A DNA stretch of 64,000 bases, from NCBI GenBank assembly GCA_028673005.1, contig CM054115.1, positions 56,406,407 through 56,470,406 of the forward strand, in the 5' to 3' direction. The notes below the pieces were generated by a model. The model had not been told where the DNA came from. It worked only from the letters and a program-made list of their open reading frames with translations, and searched no databases. Positions 10,905 through 19,967 of this stretch are shown here, piece by piece (the first letter of the stretch is position 1; each line of letters opens with the position of its first letter). This stretch comes from Tanypteryx hageni (lineage: Eukaryota > Arthropoda > Insecta > Odonata > Petaluridae). The position numbers and the translations under genes were made by a program.

Positions 10905-11180
10905 ACTACAACTTTAAAATTTGGCATAAATGTGTAACATTAGTACCCCATAATGGAGAAAGTATAAAATTCTTAAAATTGCAAAGTTTTGGGATTGTTT
11001 TATTCTATTATTTTTACATAAGGGAAAAACGAAAATCGCTCTGGAGGTGAAATATTTAAAATTAAAAAAATATTTGTAATGATGAAATATGAAAAATGAA
11101 TGTTTTTTATGTTGAGATGATATGCTTGCAGAATGCAAGCACCAACTACTAGTTTTAAATATTGTAGTCAATGAAACAAT
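10905..11180 (+). repeat. Family T repeat, right part
   Basis: T resumes directly after the duplicated 17-mer, with 'aaaatttggcataaatgtgtaac', then an A-rich body. It ends with the hairpin 'gcttgcagaatgcaagcacc' and 'aactactagt', which is also found near 3530. Together with 8755-9204 it makes one T insertion split by the PLE. Confidence 0.55.
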
Positions 11181-11369
11181 GCCGTCGTACAAGAATGGTA
11201 ATCTATAATTATATATTATTGATATATTAATTATATATTATTGATAATATTAGCCTTGCCTTGGCGGAGAGCGATCGAAAGAGAAAATAATGAGTATTGT
11301 GAATTTTCTTGTATATTTTGCATGCGTTAACGTAAAAAAAAATACAAAAGATAACTGTGGAGTCATTAA

Positions 11370-11868
11370 GGCCGGGATTACGATCGACGTTTACTGACGT
11401 GACGGAAGCGGACGGTGGCGTTTCAGAAGTTTGAGTAGCGTGATAACCATGCTACTAATTACGATCGTCGTACGTTGGTGTCAACGTTGACGGAGACGGG
11501 GCGAACCTAGTCGAAGTCTAGTTTTCCCGTCACGTTGTTTCACGTCCACCAATCAGGTAAGACCACGTGAATAATATTTACAAATAATCACTCGACACGG
11601 TCAATTAATATTGACAATGAGACAAATATTTTGAAACTCAACAATACTTTTCTATCAATATTTTGTTTTGTCAATACCATCAATAATGCATTCACACTAT
11701 AAATAATATTGACAATGCTTAAGTATTGTCAATAAATGTTGATCGTGTAAAAGTTGGCGCTACTACTCCCGTCGACCATAATAGAACCCTCCTTGTTCCG
11801 TCAACGGAGGACTTCACCGCCACCGTCCGTTTCCGTCACATCAGTAAACGTCGAAGGTAATCCCTGTC
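11370..11868. mobile_element. Harbinger-like MITE, 499 bp, TAA duplication
   Basis: Terminal inverted repeats of about 50 bp: the left starts GGCCGGGATTACGATCGACG and the right, read in reverse, starts GACAGGGATTACCTTCGACG. They share TTTACTGA.GTGACGGAA.CGGACGGTGGCG with only a few mismatches. TAA flanks both ends (11367-11369 and 11869-11871), the 3-bp duplication typical of PIF/Harbinger elements. It has no coding capacity, so it is non-autonomous. The superfamily call rests on the 3-bp duplication and the GG start. Confidence 0.75.
11595..11748. mobile_element. Small inverted-repeat element nested in the MITE
   Basis: Left ACACGGTCAATTAATATTGACAAT faces right ATTGTCAATAAATGTTGATCGTGT; as inverted repeats they match at about 19 of 24 positions. 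The interior repeats 'tcaatatt/attgacaat' motifs. It may be a separate insertion or an internal palindrome of the host MITE. No clear target duplication is visible. Confidence 0.45.
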
Positions 11869-11883
11869 TAATAAAGAACTTAA

Positions 11884-12066
11884 ATTGCCCATTATTATAT
11901 GTTTCTGCGTAAGTTACCTCCAAATAAAAATTATACAGCGTATTTTTACAAAAGAATATTACTTTTCAAATTACGCATGGATAATTTGAAGAAAAAAACG
12001 TAAACATTTGGGATCAAACGCGGATTTTCGCTGTAAGAGCCAGGCACGCTATCCACTCAACCATTT
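11884..12066 (-). repeat. tRNA-derived SINE, copy b
   Basis: On the minus strand, 'tggttgagtggatagcg' (A box) and 'gtttgatccc' (B-box region) lead into the same body as copy a ('caaatgtttacgttttttt', 'tttgaaaagtaatattct', 'ttatttggaggtaac'). The body match is about three quarters by eye. The B box carries changes, so it is probably silent. Confidence 0.7.
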
Positions 12067-12495
12067 CCTTTTTTTAAATGTTTTTCTCTTTTAATTTTTC
12101 CCGTTTAAATAACACGGGAATGAGCGTATTGTTGAATTAACAATCTGCTTGACAATCGTTATAATCAATACCTATTATTAACTAAAAGAAATAAATACCT
12201 ACCGAATCTCTATTATAAATATTTTGAAGAAATTGTTTGTAGGCTTATGCATTTATAACGCTACAACTACAAAACGAAGTAGCAAGAAAAAGGTGTCATG
12301 TTAACCGCAATAAAAAGATAAGCAAAATGGTAGGGTTTGTAAAGTGATTTGAACTACATTTTTTTTTCTCTTTTAATTTTTCTCATTTAAATAACACGGG
12401 AACACGTATTGTTGGATTAACAATCTACGTGACAACCATTATAAACAATACCTAATATTAACTAAAAGAAATAATAGATACCTAATATAAACTAA
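12065..12495 (+). repeat. Direct repeat pair of about 130 bp
   Basis: 12068-12195 and 12355-12485 both read 'tttttctcttttaatttttc', then 'tttaaataacacgggaa', 'cgtattgttg.attaacaatct', and 'caatacctaatattaactaaaagaaat'. About 160 bp of unrelated AT-rich sequence separates them. This is a local duplication of unknown family. Confidence 0.65.
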
Positions 12496-12499
12496 AGTA

Positions 12500-13255
12500 G
12501 GGAAGAAAGAAACACTAAGGTTATTCAAAGGACAATTACAAAAAACTATAAATCTTGCTAATTGTTTCGAAAAGATAAGTGGAAGACAGTTTTAATGTAA
12601 AATTTTAAGTGCTTTCGTTCTCAACAAAGTTTTTATGTATTCTGCATATTCTCTATACTTAATGGGCAGCAACATTTTTTTTATTGACAATGAAAATGAA
12701 TAAGCTGAAAAATATCTCAGAAGGTAAAATAAGAAAGCTTCTATAACAATTCTTTAATTTAGACCAAAATTTATAATCGTTAACTCTTCCTCTCTTGAAT
12801 ATCTATATGTACATCTTGATTTCCTTTCAACTGAACATTTTTATGCATCAATTAAGTCAATTGAACTTATTACCACTTTCAATGTCGTACTAACATACTT
12901 TTTATCGCCTAAATGGATTTCAAAGTCCGAGAAATCATTTTGTTTTGTAGATTTGACTTTAAAATATTCACGTGACAAATTAGATACATAAAATTAGTCT
13001 TTGCATGGGATAACGTATGGTTAAGCTAAATTTGAATATATCTTGAAAGGTGTTTCCACCTGTCCAAGGTTTTAATGTTTATGAGATTCATGACCACACA
13101 ATATGATGGAGTTTCTTCCACTGTAGATCAATTCGAGTGAAATAACTATATCTAAAAGTGAATCCATCGATTGTTTATTATGATTATTTGATAAAAAAAA
13201 TGCATTCGCTAAATGTGTCGATAAAGGATGCGGAAAAAAATTATTTATTTGGGCA
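12500..13255. other. AT-rich DNA, nothing recognised
   Basis: No open frame, inverted repeat or tandem structure that I can support. Confidence 0.5.
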
Positions 13256-13259
13256 AAAG

Positions 13260-13440
13260 ATGGGAAGGCAAGAAATATTACATACCATTAAGCACTACAG
13301 TAAAAATTAGCCTGGTGTCATTACTTGGTTTTATTCTAAAATCTTACACAATATTCTTTGCCTTGACTTAAAACCCCGAAAAATGCCGGGTAACTTCAGC
13401 TAGTATCATTATAAATAGCTGCTTCTTACATATATATATA
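13260..13440 (-). repeat. Family R, copy C, 3' part
   Basis: On the minus strand it reads 'tgtaagaagcagctatttat', 'aatgatactagctgaagtta' and 'cccggcattttt', matching the R copy at 59440-59470. The rest of this R copy lies beyond the LINE at 15076-15240, so the LINE sits inside R. Confidence 0.6.
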
Positions 13441-13462
13441 TATATATATATCTTCTTCTTCT

Positions 13463-15013
13463 TCATCTAAAGGCTAAGCCTTGTCGCTGCAACCATGAAC
13501 TCCTGTCCTCTGCCATTCTCTTCAACATCTCGTACTTCTCAACTCCCATCACTGACTCCACGTCATCTAGGTATTTCTTTCTTGGTCTGCCTCTTCCTTT
13601 CTTCCCTAAAAGTTTCCCCTCCAAGATGTTCACAATTAATCCATTATGTCTAATCACATGGCCTAAAAATTTTGCCTTCCTTTCTTCCATTCCTCTGATC
13701 AGTTTCCTTTCTTCTTTTACTTCTTCCAAAACTTTAAGGTTTGTCTTTCTCTCTGTCCAACTTGTCTTTATCAATCTTCTCCATATCCACATTTCTGTCG
13801 CTTCCAGACGGGACCTCTCCCTCTTTCCTAACGTCCAACTTTCACTACCATAAAGTATGGTACTCCAGACAAAAGCTTTTGCAAAGGATTTCCTTACTTC
13901 CAAATTCATGTGACTGCTTGTCAGTAGGCTCCTTTTGCATTGAAAAGCTTGCTTTGCAAGTGCTATTCTTCTTTTCACTTCCTGTACACATCTATTATCT
14001 TCAGTAATTGTACTACCTAGGTAGCAAAACTGCTTCTCCTGCTCAATTTCCTGATTGTCTATTTTGATCTTTGATATTGTCCCTGCATTACTTTTGCCTA
14101 TAACCATCAATTTGGTTTTCTTGATATTTATCTTTAATTCCCACTGTTTTAACGTGTCCGATAATACTTTCAGCATTTTATTCATTTCTCTTTTTGAATC
14201 GCTGAATATTACAATGTCATCTGCAAATCTAATGCAGTGTATTCTAACTCCATTTATTTTTATGCCTTTTGTCTTTTCCTTCATAACTTCTATACTTTCT
14301 TCAATGAACATATTAAACAAATATGGAGATAGCGGACATCCTTGTCTTACTCCTTTCCTTATCTTTGCTTCACTCTCTAATCCATTTATATTTATTCTTG
14401 TAGTTTGATTTTGATAAAGATTAAAAATTAATCTTCTGTCCCTCCAATCAATACCTATTTTTTTCATAGTCTTAAACAACAGTTCCCAATTAACTGTATC
14501 AAAGGCCTTCTCCAAATCAATAAACGTTAAATATAATGTCCTGTTCATTTCTAAACATCTTTCCATTATCACCCTGAGGGCTAATATAGCTTCTCTCGTT
14601 CCTCTCCCACTTCTAAATCCAAATTGATCTTCACTAATATAATGTTCTATTTTCCTTTTTATTCTGTTTTTCACGATATAAATTAAAACTTTTGAGGCGT
14701 GCGAAAGTAGTGAAATTGTTCTGTAGTTACTGCACTCCACTGCATTCCCCTTCTTTGGTAAACTTATAGTTTTACTTTTTATAAAGTCATCAGGTAATTT
14801 TCCTTTTTCGTAACAATCTTTTATAATTTTAAAGAAATGTTCTTTTGCTTCCTCCCCTAAGTTCTTCAAAAGTTCTGCAGGTATACCATCAACACCTGTT
14901 GCCTTGCCTGAATTAAGATTATTAATAGCTTTATAAAAAAAACACTCCTTTAATATAACTTTTTCTGTAATTTCGGATTTTTCCAGAGATTGTAACCAAT
15001 GACCTATATTCAT
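13463..15013 (-). CDS. Non-LTR (LINE, RTE-like) reverse transcriptase, 5'-truncated
   Basis: A 516-codon uninterrupted frame. RT motifs: fingers 'NSGKATGVDGIPAELLK' (about residues 34-50); SNYRTISLL (about 96-103); motif A IDLEKAFD (165-172); motif B GVRQGCPLSPYLFN (221-234); motif C FADD (263-266); thumb 'KKTKLMVIG'; YLGSTI; then a C-terminal region ending GRGRPRKKYLDDVE. All catalytic Asp residues are present. There is no apurinic endonuclease, so it is the C-terminal part of the ORF. Residues 1 to about 24 are encoded by an inverted piece of family R rather than by the LINE, so the first Met is not native. The 3' end is a GAAGAA and (TA)n tail near 13430-13462. Intact catalytic motifs suggest a recent insertion. 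Its exact clade (RTE, CR1/L2-like or Jockey-like) is not certain. Confidence 0.88.
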   Translation of the reverse strand: MNIGHWLQSLEKSEITEKVILKECFFYKAINNLNSGKATGVDGIPAELLKNLGEEAKEHFFKIIKDCYEKGKLPDDFIKSKTISLPKKGNAVECSNYRTISLLSHASKVLIYIVKNRIKRKIEHYISEDQFGFRSGRGTREAILALRVIMERCLEMNRTLYLTFIDLEKAFDTVNWELLFKTMKKIGIDWRDRRLIFNLYQNQTTRININGLESEAKIRKGVRQGCPLSPYLFNMFIEESIEVMKEKTKGIKINGVRIHCIRFADDIVIFSDSKREMNKMLKVLSDTLKQWELKINIKKTKLMVIGKSNAGTISKIKIDNQEIEQEKQFCYLGSTITEDNRCVQEVKRRIALAKQAFQCKRSLLTSSHMNLEVRKSFAKAFVWSTILYGSESWTLGKRERSRLEATEMWIWRRLIKTSWTERKTNLKVLEEVKEERKLIRGMEERKAKFLGHVIRHNGLIVNILEGKLLGKKGRGRPRKKYLDDVESVMGVEKYEMLKRMAEDRSSWLQRQGLAFR

Positions 15014-15070
15014 GCCAAATTTCAGCTCTGTAGCTTTTCTAGAAGCACCTAAGGTTTTATAAGATATATA
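14944..15070 (+). repeat. Inverted family-R segment fused to the LINE 5' end
   Basis: Plus-strand sequence from 'cactcctttaatataac' through 'gccaaatttcagctctgtag' and 'cttctagaagcacctaagg' is family R in plus orientation. The surrounding R copy is in minus orientation. About 60 bp of it duplicates 15076-15135. The LINE ORF reads through this segment, so its first codons come from the repeat. Confidence 0.7.
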
Positions 15071-15075
15071 TATAT

Positions 15076-15240
15076 GGAAAAATCCGAAATTACAGAAAAA
15101 GTTATATTAAAGGAGTGTTTTTGACCCCCAAGTCCAATTTTAAACACCCATAAGAAAAGCATTGAAAACTGTGCAGGGCTATATAAAATTGCATTTTTTA
15201 AATTATTTATTATTAAGATACAAAGTCGGTACATGCACCG
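15076..15240 (-). repeat. Family R, copy C, 5' part
   Basis: The reverse complement reads 'atagccctgcac.gttttcaatgc', 'gtgttta.aattggac.t.gggg' and 'cggattttt', as at 59230-59340. It is the left half of the R copy that received the LINE. Confidence 0.65.
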
Positions 15241-15254
15241 TACGAAGATGAGTG

Positions 15255-15330
15255 CAGGGCCGTCCCTAGGCGGTAAGTAGGTAAGGCACCGCCTCTATGG
15301 GGGCGGCAAATGAGTTGATTTCGTAGACTG
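15255..15330 (+). mobile_element. hAT-type terminus, orphan
   Basis: CAGGGCCGTCCCTAGGCGG is a typical hAT-like terminal start. No matching opposite end is seen in the next kilobase, so it is a decayed or truncated copy. Confidence 0.4.
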
Positions 15331-15576
15331 ATTTAAAATAAGGCGCTTTATAGACTCAAATTGCGTTTGTCCTATAACTCATTGTCGTTGAAAGCAGACA
15401 ACATATTCATATCTATCGGATACGGGGAAATATGCGGAGGGTAAGGTTTAGATGCGAATGCGAAAATCGATATCAGTGCAAACCTCTAGTTTCTACTTCT
15501 CCAGCGACCAATAATAACAGGGGACACTTGGGTTTTTTAATCCCAACACACTAAAATTTGACGTTGCCACACTTTC

Positions 15577-15866
15577 CAGGGGCTCTTTCCCCGCATTAGC
15601 AGTTGCAGGTGCCTCAGCGGACCGAATAAGGGGCTACATGGAAATTATGTCATATCGAAATCCCGAAAATAATCAAAATAAAACAATATTTTAGCAATGA
15701 AATGTAAATAGATAAATATATCCTGCATTAAACTAGTTTAACTTTGTCTGATTAAAGATCTTCAGTACTTAATTCTCAATGATCGCTTTCTCAAAATAGC
15801 TTCGCGTGCCAAATAAATGCCTTCACGGGCCGGATCCGGCCGAGGGCCACAATTTTCCCACCTCTG
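15577..15866 (-). mobile_element. Probable hAT-type MITE, decayed
   Basis: The right end, read in reverse, is CAGAGGTGGGAAAATTGTGG, then 'ccctcggccggatccggcc', the usual form of non-autonomous hAT (Charlie-like) ends. Inside, 'gcattagcagttgcagg' and 'cagcggaccg' parallel the better-preserved element at 18142. The left end at 15577 (CAGGGGCTCTTTCCCC) is uncertain and no 8-bp duplication matches. Confidence 0.45.
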
Positions 15867-15879
15867 TTGTATTGTATAC

Positions 15880-15965
15880 TATTCGTAGTAATTTTTTACT
15901 TACGCAAATTTCGAGTTACGTAACGGGTGCTGGAACGCATTCCTTACGTAACCCGGAAAGTGCAT
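15880..15965. mobile_element. Tigger-type terminal sequence remnant
   Basis: 'ttacgcaaatttcgagttac', then 'gtaacgggtgctggaacgca' and 'ttccttacgtaac', resembles the TIR block of some Tigger elements. No transposase or opposite TIR is identified; the open frames that follow are not recognisable. Confidence 0.3.
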
Positions 15966-16249
15966 GTACTTCGTACATGGAGAAAGTAAAAATAATGGAA
16001 AACTGCCCCTTATACCGTGAATGTGTGATAACTTGAATGGTTTTCGTATTTTCTCAGATCGCATTAAGTCATTTCCCGGTGCAGTTCAATTTGCTATGAA
16101 TCAGGATGCAGTAAATAAATTATTACAATATAAATCTAAAAAATTGAATAAAGTGATTTTACGAACGCTTTTTCCAGTACAACTCATGCTCCTAAAAGAC
16201 AATTTATGACAGAACGTCATTCTAGTGCCAAACGTTAAACAATTTAAAT

Positions 16250-17700
16250 TTTCGAGTTACATTTTGGCCGTCTTGTTGGAAGAGAAAGCAAGGAATGAAA
16301 GATCACTAGTTTAAATGGAATGGAGCGAATTCGGAAAAGGGTAACCAATGGGGATTCATACGACGCAAACTATCAACAGATACGGAGAACGGAGGGATAC
16401 AGAGGATCGTTTTTCCCAAGTACGATAAGAGAACATAATAGGAGAAGATAACGTAGGAAAACTAGAGACCTTTGGTCCACTACACCACCTGCCATCCACC
16501 AAAAAGTTGACTTGCAGGGTATCATGTAGATATAGAGGTTAAGTCGTTTATGATGTAAGCTTTGACGTGGAATATCCCTCAGGGAATAGCCGTTTAATTT
16601 TTAATGGCGTTTTCTAGACATAATAACCAATCATAAAGTTTCATGAAGAAAAAATCAGACTGTTTTGATGAGGTGGTAAAGTAACGGAATGTGAGGAAAA
16701 ATAAATGATGATCAATCATAATAAAGGCTACATTTTGAGGCGAAGAAACTTTCAGTGATCGTAAAGAGATGTGAAGTTTTAACAGACTTCTAAGCATCTT
16801 GCATCGCTGGGCGAATGGGTAGGGATGACATTTTAATGCACAGATACAATGACCAAAAGTTCTCTAATGAACACGATTATTAAATGCGCAAGTAGGTCAT
16901 CGAACAAAGCCGATTCTCAAGAAATCCACCAGTATATTGAATTGTTTACGAAAATAATTTAGCTTATTACTTTTAAAATAATTTCGATATTTTCCAATTG
17001 AATTAGATTCTTAATGTGTAAAAGACAGTTTCCACACTTTTATGTTAACTAAATAACTCATTAAAAATATTTCAATCATATCCTTCCGTCAATTATATTC
17101 ATTGTATTTTAAAAGACGCCCATGAAGCTCCCTTTATGATAATCCTTAAATCACTCTGAGGCGCGTTCCTGTGGCTAAAATCTCAAAAAAATATTGAAGA
17201 ATTATACCATACCAAAAGAAAATTACAAAAGTAGATGAATAGAAAATTAGATAATCGACAAAAAACCTCCATTCCTCACATATCACCCGGATTAATACAA
17301 ATACTATTATTAAAGATATACTGGAAAAACTTGTGATATTTAGTTAAAAATTTGAAAGGTTATTTTGTCTTTTTGACGCCCATATATAACTGTGAATGTG
17401 ACTAAAAATATAATCGATAGAGTGGGATCGACGTTATGGAACGAACTCTTCATGATAGCATGATACGTAACCTTTATAACTTTCAATGCAAATTTTTCCG
17501 ACCGAATGCTCTATCATTATAGCGAAACCTGTTATAATTTATTATTTGTTGAGAAATATAAAATTTACTCATTTTGTGATCATTACCAATATGACGATCT
17601 GACCCTTACGGTCCCATAAGCGTCATTATAACAAATCTGTAATGCTCGACTTCATTATACGCATTAAACACAATACATTTTCATTGTTTTTAGCCTACTT
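16250..17700. other. AT-rich DNA, nothing recognised
   Basis: No supportable gene or repeat structure. Short open frames on both strands have no recognisable domains. Confidence 0.5.
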
Positions 17701-17734
17701 TCCAGAATGTAAATAGTCTTATGGTTTTGTCGTT

Positions 17735-17960
17735 GTCTGTCTGTCCGTCCCCCCCTATTACCTTTTGCACCCGTAGACCGATTTTCATGACACCTGATGG
17801 AAATCTCCTGTTGTCCCGAGGACAGTTTTTGTTGCTAATATTGGAAGTCCCGGGTTCGATTCCAGGAACTGTCCTACCCATTTAATTAACGTGTAAAATC
17901 TAAAATCCATCGTGCAGGGTAATTTTCTCTTGCACATTAAAATATCTTAAAATTGTAATA
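17735..17960 (+). repeat. S-family SINE-like repeat, copy 2
   Basis: (GTCT/GTCC)n and 'cccccctattaccttttgca' are followed by a perfect B box GGTTCGATTCC at about 17853 and 'catttaattaacgtgtaaaatc'. The order matches copy 1 at 4618. A 63-codon reverse frame across it (with GIEPGTS) is the standard by-product of reading a B box backwards and is not a gene. Confidence 0.55.
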
Positions 17961-18141
17961 TCAGTGCGGGATTTGTACTATCCTCTGAGGAAAGGAATGG
18001 AGATTCTAATCTCTATCGTATAATTTTGCTTATCGATCGTATTTCTTCGAATTTTGCGTAATTACTGTCGTTTTTGCAGTTTTTATCACTCATTACGAGA
18101 GCAACCACTATTGTTGGACTCGGATTCGGTACAGTCTAATA

Positions 18142-18479
18142 CAAGGGCGGCCAAACTTTATAGATGGCGGGCCGCATTCACAGTTGCAGCTTCTTAAGCG
18201 AGCCGCATAAACAGATGAAAATATTCCGGCGGGCCACGTTAGTGTTCACTTCGGAAATTATTTGAGATAATGCGAGGGATCCTGTTAAAGAAAATCAATA
18301 ATAAATAATACGTTATCTCAACAACATCACTGGAAAGATTTTCCGGCCATAATTTTAAGCTACAAATATGAAATTATCTGTATTTTATATTACGGTTCAC
18401 TTTCATAATGGCATCGCGGGCCACATAAACTGCCCTCAGGGGCCACATGTGGCCCGCGGGCCGTGGTTTGCCCGCCCTG
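18142..18479. mobile_element. hAT-type MITE, 338 bp
   Basis: The left end is CAAGGGCGGCCAAACTTT; the right end, reversed, is CAGGGCGGGCAAACCACGGC. It is flanked by 8-bp duplications GTCTAATA (18134-18141) and GTCTTATA (18480-18487), differing at one position. GGGCCAC/GGGCCGC motifs near the ends are typical of this hAT group. It has no transposase. Confidence 0.8.
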
Positions 18480-18489
18480 GTCTTATACA

Positions 18490-19900
18490 TTCGCGCGCTA
18501 TTTTTGCCGCACGAATACGCGTGATCAATTTAATATTCCATTCGAATGTGTTTGTAATATTTTATAACGCTAAATTATGAAATTTGGGAACATAAAGAGT
18601 AACATATCCGTGGCGATTTTAACGCTATTAAAGCCAATATATGTAAGTATTAAATAGATGATTAACTGGAAAGTAGACATCGTAAGTTCCGTTTGGATCA
18701 TCTTGTTATAATTTAAATTTTTATAACATTTCGACAAAAGAGAAAATTGACCGTTTAGAAATGTTGGTCAATTCAGAGCTTGGAGAAAATAACAGGTCAG
18801 CGATGTTTGCAATTTATATCCAATACTTCGCAAAGATAGCTAGCGAAGAACTAGCGAACGTAGAATAGCGTCTGGAATCGTAACCTCGACGACATGGAGA
18901 TACAAAGCACATTACTTCACACATAGTCTATGCAAACCAGAGGCTAAATACTTCCGCGCGCATCCCCCTGATAATTACCTACAGGTCGAATTTGAAGACA
19001 TCCCTCAAATAAATCTTACTCAAAAAATCCCGCGGATACCCAATAAAAAAAAACACTTCCAATATCTTTACATTCCAGAAAATGCCAACTGTTGATGCTC
19101 CACCTACATTTTCTCCATCCCCACAATGTCTTCTTTTCCACTTGCCACTTCCCCACCCCACACTTCCCACCCATTTTCACCTCCATCTCCCTCCCCCACA
19201 AGGCAAAAATAGCCCACACCGAGGCTGAAAAGGATGGAGTTGCCTTAGAGTGGTTTTCTCAAAGTGAAGTGTTCCCAGAATTCCTCAAGGACCTCCTCCT
19301 GCAGCTCGTATTTAGCACGCACGTGCTGGTTTTTTTCCCACTCTCACCAACGGCCTTTCTCTCCTGAAAACCCCGGTTGAGAGACTGGTAGCGGTGGTCA
19401 GTCCCGAAGTATTTTAAATTTAAACTTACGTTAGTTTTCTTTAGTCAGAGAGAAAGAGAGAATCCCAAGGTGTTTTAGGTAGCCAATGCTAAACCTTGCT
19501 TTAAAGCGGAGCGTCGAGGAAATTTAATTTAGGAGTGGCGGATTTAGACGAACCACTTCGTCTTCCGTGTTCTTCGACGACGTTTTCACGTCTTGCGCAT
19601 TCAATTTATTTCGCTGAGAAAGGCCAAATTGTATTCGAAAATATTGCGGAAAACAAATGGATTTATGTGAGAGATCAAGGTTTTTAATTCGAATGTCATG
19701 AAATTGACTATTATACGATATTAAATGAGATGTAAATTATTACAATTCATTATCAAGTATATCTGCTTTTTAAAGATTTACGATATTAAAAGTCCACATC
19801 CTTTTCTGATGGAATGACATTTTATTTTTTATATTCTATGAATCATTTAAATGAATAATAATTAGCTTGAAATTCATCAGGTTTCAAATCAGTTGCGTAA
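18490..19900. other. Intergenic DNA, nothing firmly recognised
   Basis: 19090-19380 is a CT/CA-rich interval open in several frames but without domain signatures. The remainder is AT-rich with no structure that I can support. Confidence 0.45.
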
Positions 19901-19901
19901 G

Positions 19902-19962
<61 letters not shown>
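19902..19962. repeat. (TA)n microsatellite
   Basis: A pure AT dinucleotide run of about 60 bp. The Tigger element at 19968 inserted at its edge. Confidence 0.95.

Positions 19963-19967
<5 letters not shown>

Noticed and set aside
17845..17870. tRNA gene (perfect B box)
   Set aside because: No A box at the right distance, no acceptor stem or anticodon arm; the context matches the S repeat family.
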